This document shows, piece by piece, positions 4,964 through 6,466 of a stretch of DNA of 6,466 bases. The notes under the pieces are model-generated. The model saw only the letters and a list, made by a program, of their open reading frames with translations. It was not told where the DNA came from and searched no databases. The stretch lies in NCBI GenBank assembly GCA_944327425.1, contig CALVHJ010000076.1:1-6466 (forward strand), written 5' to 3'. Origin of the DNA: an uncultured Bacilli bacterium. Lineage in GTDB: Bacteria > Bacillota_I > Bacilli_A > RF39 > UBA660. The first letter of the stretch is position 1. Every line of letters begins with the position of its first letter. The translations under genes and the position numbers were made by a program.

Positions 4964-6152
4964 TTTTATCTTCCTCTCTTATAGCTTCTATTCCTGGTAA
5001 ATGACCGTTAGCAATATATTCTAAAGTGGCTCCTCCTCCACTAGATATATTCGGAAAAATGTCTTTAAATCCTAAAGTGTTTAGGGCTCCTAAGGTGTCT
5101 CCCCCGCCTATTACAACATTTTGTTTTATTTCTTTTAAAATGTTAAATATTTCACTGGTGCCATTAGCAAAAGCTTTTTCTTCATAAATTCCCATAGTTC
5201 CATTTATAAAAACAGTTTTACTAGACATAATAATATTTTTATATTTACGGATAGTATTAGATCCAATATCTTTTATAATATCATTAGTATCAATTTCGTT
5301 AATATTTTTCATATCTGGGGTATTATCGTAAGTGGTTGTTACGATGGCATCAAGAGGGAAAGCAAATTTTTCCTTATATTTAAGCATTAAACTTTTAAGT
5401 TCGCTTGTTATGTCGGGATTATCTGTTTTTAGGGAAGCTCCTACATTTAATCCCAGTGCATTTAGAAAAGAATTGGCAATGCCCCCACTTACTAATAAAT
5501 GTTCACATTTTGGTAATAAAGATTTAATTATTTTTAATTTGTCATCTACTTTGGCACCACCCATAATAACTGTAAAGGGCTTTTGGGGATTTAAGATGAT
5601 ACTATCTAACATGTTTTTTTCTTTTTCTACTAAAAAGCCTAGACAGTTAGGAAGATATTTAGGTATTCCTGTTACGGTAGTGTGATTACGATGGGCAACG
5701 GCAAAGGCATCAAAAACAAATATTTCGCCAAGAGAAGCTATTTTTTTGGCAACCTCTTCATTTAGAGTGCTTTCCCATTTATTAGGTATGTCTAAAAACC
5801 GGGTATTTTCAAGTAATAATATTTCTTTGCTTTGTAAATTTAGAGCCATATTTTTAGTTTCTTCTGATAAAATATCGTTAGCAAACTTAATAGGCTTATT
5901 TAATAACCTTTCTAAACTGTTTTTAACAGGCATTAAAGAGTTTTTAGCTTTATCTTCCTCTGTTTTAACTCTTCCTAAATGACTTAGTATTATTATCTTA
6001 CAGTTTTTACTTAATAAATAATTAATAGTTTCTAGGCTTTTAATAATTTTGCTTTCATCAGTAATATTTCCATTTACCATTGGTACATTAAAATCACAGC
6101 GAAGTAAAATTCGTTTGTTGTCAACATACATATTTTTTAATAATTGTTTCAT
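4944..6152 (-). CDS. pgk: Phosphoglycerate kinase, divergent
   Basis: Pgk transfers phosphate between 1,3-bisphosphoglycerate and ADP, the first ATP-making step of glycolysis, in the cytoplasm. At 402 residues it is near the usual 390-400. Seen in order: RCDFNVP (18-24), SHLGR (57-61), ENTRF (115-119), FDAFAVAHR (147-155), GGAKVDDK (198-205), NGTMGIYE (317-324), IGGGDT (348-353) and ISSGGGATLEY (369-379). Substrate residues Asp20, Asn22, His58, Arg61, Arg118 and Arg155 and nucleotide-site Lys201, Lys205, Glu324 and Asp352 are kept. Departures: the usual substrate arginine after ITD is Lys35, WNGPMG reads INGTMG, DAFG reads DAFA, and GGAKVSDK has Asp for Ser. Start ATG 6152 follows GAGG (6164-6161). 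It is the promoter-proximal gene of the pgk-tpiA unit; gap, its common neighbour, is absent. Confidence 0.95.
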   Translation of the reverse strand: MKQLLKNMYVDNKRILLRCDFNVPMVNGNITDESKIIKSLETINYLLSKNCKIIILSHLGRVKTEEDKAKNSLMPVKNSLERLLNKPIKFANDILSEETKNMALNLQSKEILLLENTRFLDIPNKWESTLNEEVAKKIASLGEIFVFDAFAVAHRNHTTVTGIPKYLPNCLGFLVEKEKNMLDSIILNPQKPFTVIMGGAKVDDKLKIIKSLLPKCEHLLVSGGIANSFLNALGLNVGASLKTDNPDITSELKSLMLKYKEKFAFPLDAIVTTTYDNTPDMKNINEIDTNDIIKDIGSNTIRKYKNIIMSSKTVFINGTMGIYEEKAFANGTSEIFNILKEIKQNVVIGGGDTLGALNTLGFKDIFPNISSGGGATLEYIANGHLPGIEAIREEDKIETLDL

Positions 6153-6178
6153 TTTGCGTCCCTCTTTACTTTATATTT

Positions 6179-6208
6179 ATTATACCTTAAAATTGGATGT
6201 TTTTACAA
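6179..6208 (-). promoter_or_regulatory. Sigma-A-like promoter of pgk-tpiA
   Basis: On the minus strand, TTGTAA (6208-6203) and TATAAT (6184-6179) are separated by 18 bp. The predicted start is near 6172, just before the AAAGAGGGA ribosome binding site of pgk. No cre-like CcpA box or CggR-type operator is evident in the surrounding 140 bp. Confidence 0.65.
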
Positions 6209-6265
6209 TATAAATTTATTAAAGATAATAAGAGATTTTTGTATAAATAATTTTTTTTGGCTCTT

Positions 6266-6273
6266 CATATAAT
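6266..6273 (+). promoter_or_regulatory. Possible -10 region for the rightward exported-protein gene
   Basis: CATATAAT contains a sigma-A -10 (TATAAT, 6268-6273) and also matches 7 of 8 bases of the sporulation sigma-E -10 CATACAAT. There is no good sigma-A -35 at 16-18 bp. AAATAAT (6245-6251), 14 bp upstream, loosely fits a sigma-E -35. In such AT-rich DNA these matches are weak evidence, and the implied start would nearly coincide with the ribosome binding site. Confidence 0.25.
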
Positions 6274-6292
6274 TAATTAAAAGGAGATGCGT

Positions 6293-6466
6293 ATGAATAG
6301 AATACTTGTTTTAGTAGTAATTGTTTTAGTACCTATAGCTTTATTTACATCTTTAGATGAGGTTGAATCTAAATTAGAGGTTGATAAAATAGATAATATT
6401 TCTTTAGAAATACCGGCTTTGTCAGATAGTGATGAAAAAGAGGATGAAGAAGAAGCTATACAAGTA
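6293..6466 (+). CDS. Exported or membrane-anchored acidic protein, N-terminus only
   Basis: The frame opens at ATG 6293, six bases after AAGGAG (6281-6286), and remains open for 58 codons to the window edge; an in-frame ATG at 6287 is too close to the binding site to be used. The protein begins MNRILVLVVIVLVPIALFTS, one basic residue followed by an uninterrupted hydrophobic stretch of about 15 residues, i.e. a signal peptide or N-terminal anchor. No lipobox cysteine is present. After it comes a strongly acidic, low-complexity region ending DSDEKEDEEEA, probably a flexible linker on the outer face before a domain that lies beyond the window. The family cannot be named from this part. It diverges from pgk and is probably controlled separately. 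Confidence 0.75.
   Translation, partial: MNRILVLVVIVLVPIALFTSLDEVESKLEVDKIDNISLEIPALSDSDEKEDEEEAIQV

Noticed and set aside
5332..5982. Two + strand open frames (5332-5685 and 5746-5982)
   Set aside because: Both are antisense to conserved Pgk motifs and lack initiation signals or recognisable domains.
6153..6292. CggR- or CcpA-type operator for the glycolytic genes
   Set aside because: No cre-like palindrome or phased CggR repeats can be seen in the pgk upstream region.
1..6466. tRNA or rRNA genes, CRISPR array, transposase genes
   Set aside because: No cloverleaf-like segment, repeated spacer pattern or transposase motif was seen; intergenic gaps are short and explained by promoters and terminators.

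Overview
The window is AT-rich (roughly 30% G+C by eye) and reads with the standard bacterial code: TGG is Trp and spo0A ends in TGA. It carries spo0A, AGGAGG-type ribosome binding sites and sigma-A-like promoters, so the source is a low-GC, endospore-forming Bacillota or a close relative of one. The glycolytic proteins are diverged at several usually invariant positions, which suggests a fast-evolving, perhaps uncultured gut lineage; that placement is inference only.

Layout. (1) Positions 1-376: the first codons of a gene running left off the edge, a divergent control region with a perfect ACCAAC/GTTGGT palindrome, and a 71-aa XRE-type repressor gene on the + strand. (2) Positions 408-1749: a leftward AAA ATPase of the DUF4143 type. 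It has a consensus TTGACA-17-TATAAT promoter and two copies of a long palindrome directly upstream, and it is bracketed by two related 38-bp hairpins. (3) Positions 1744-6152, all leftward: pgk and tpiA overlapping as one transcription unit, then spo0A with its own promoter, then gpmI with its own promoter. Each unit ends in a recognisable hairpin terminator. (4) Positions 6293-6466: the first 58 codons of an exported or membrane-anchored acidic protein on the + strand, diverging from pgk.

How the genes work together. Pgk, TpiA and GpmI are the triose and phosphoglycerate steps of lower glycolysis and gluconeogenesis. Many Bacillota keep gap-pgk-tpiA-gpmI-eno together; here gap and eno are absent from the window and spo0A, the master regulator of sporulation entry, sits between tpiA and gpmI. 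The spo0A upstream region holds three 0A-box-like TGTC(N)A elements in helical phase, consistent with autoregulation. The XRE repressor and the ATPase are convergent and share a terminator, but nothing seen shows that they function together.

There is no clear new multi-gene system. The points most worth following up are the paired hairpins and paired palindromes around the ATPase gene, the active-site departures in TpiA and Pgk, and the placement of spo0A inside a glycolytic block. No gene-free stretch exceeds about 145 bases.
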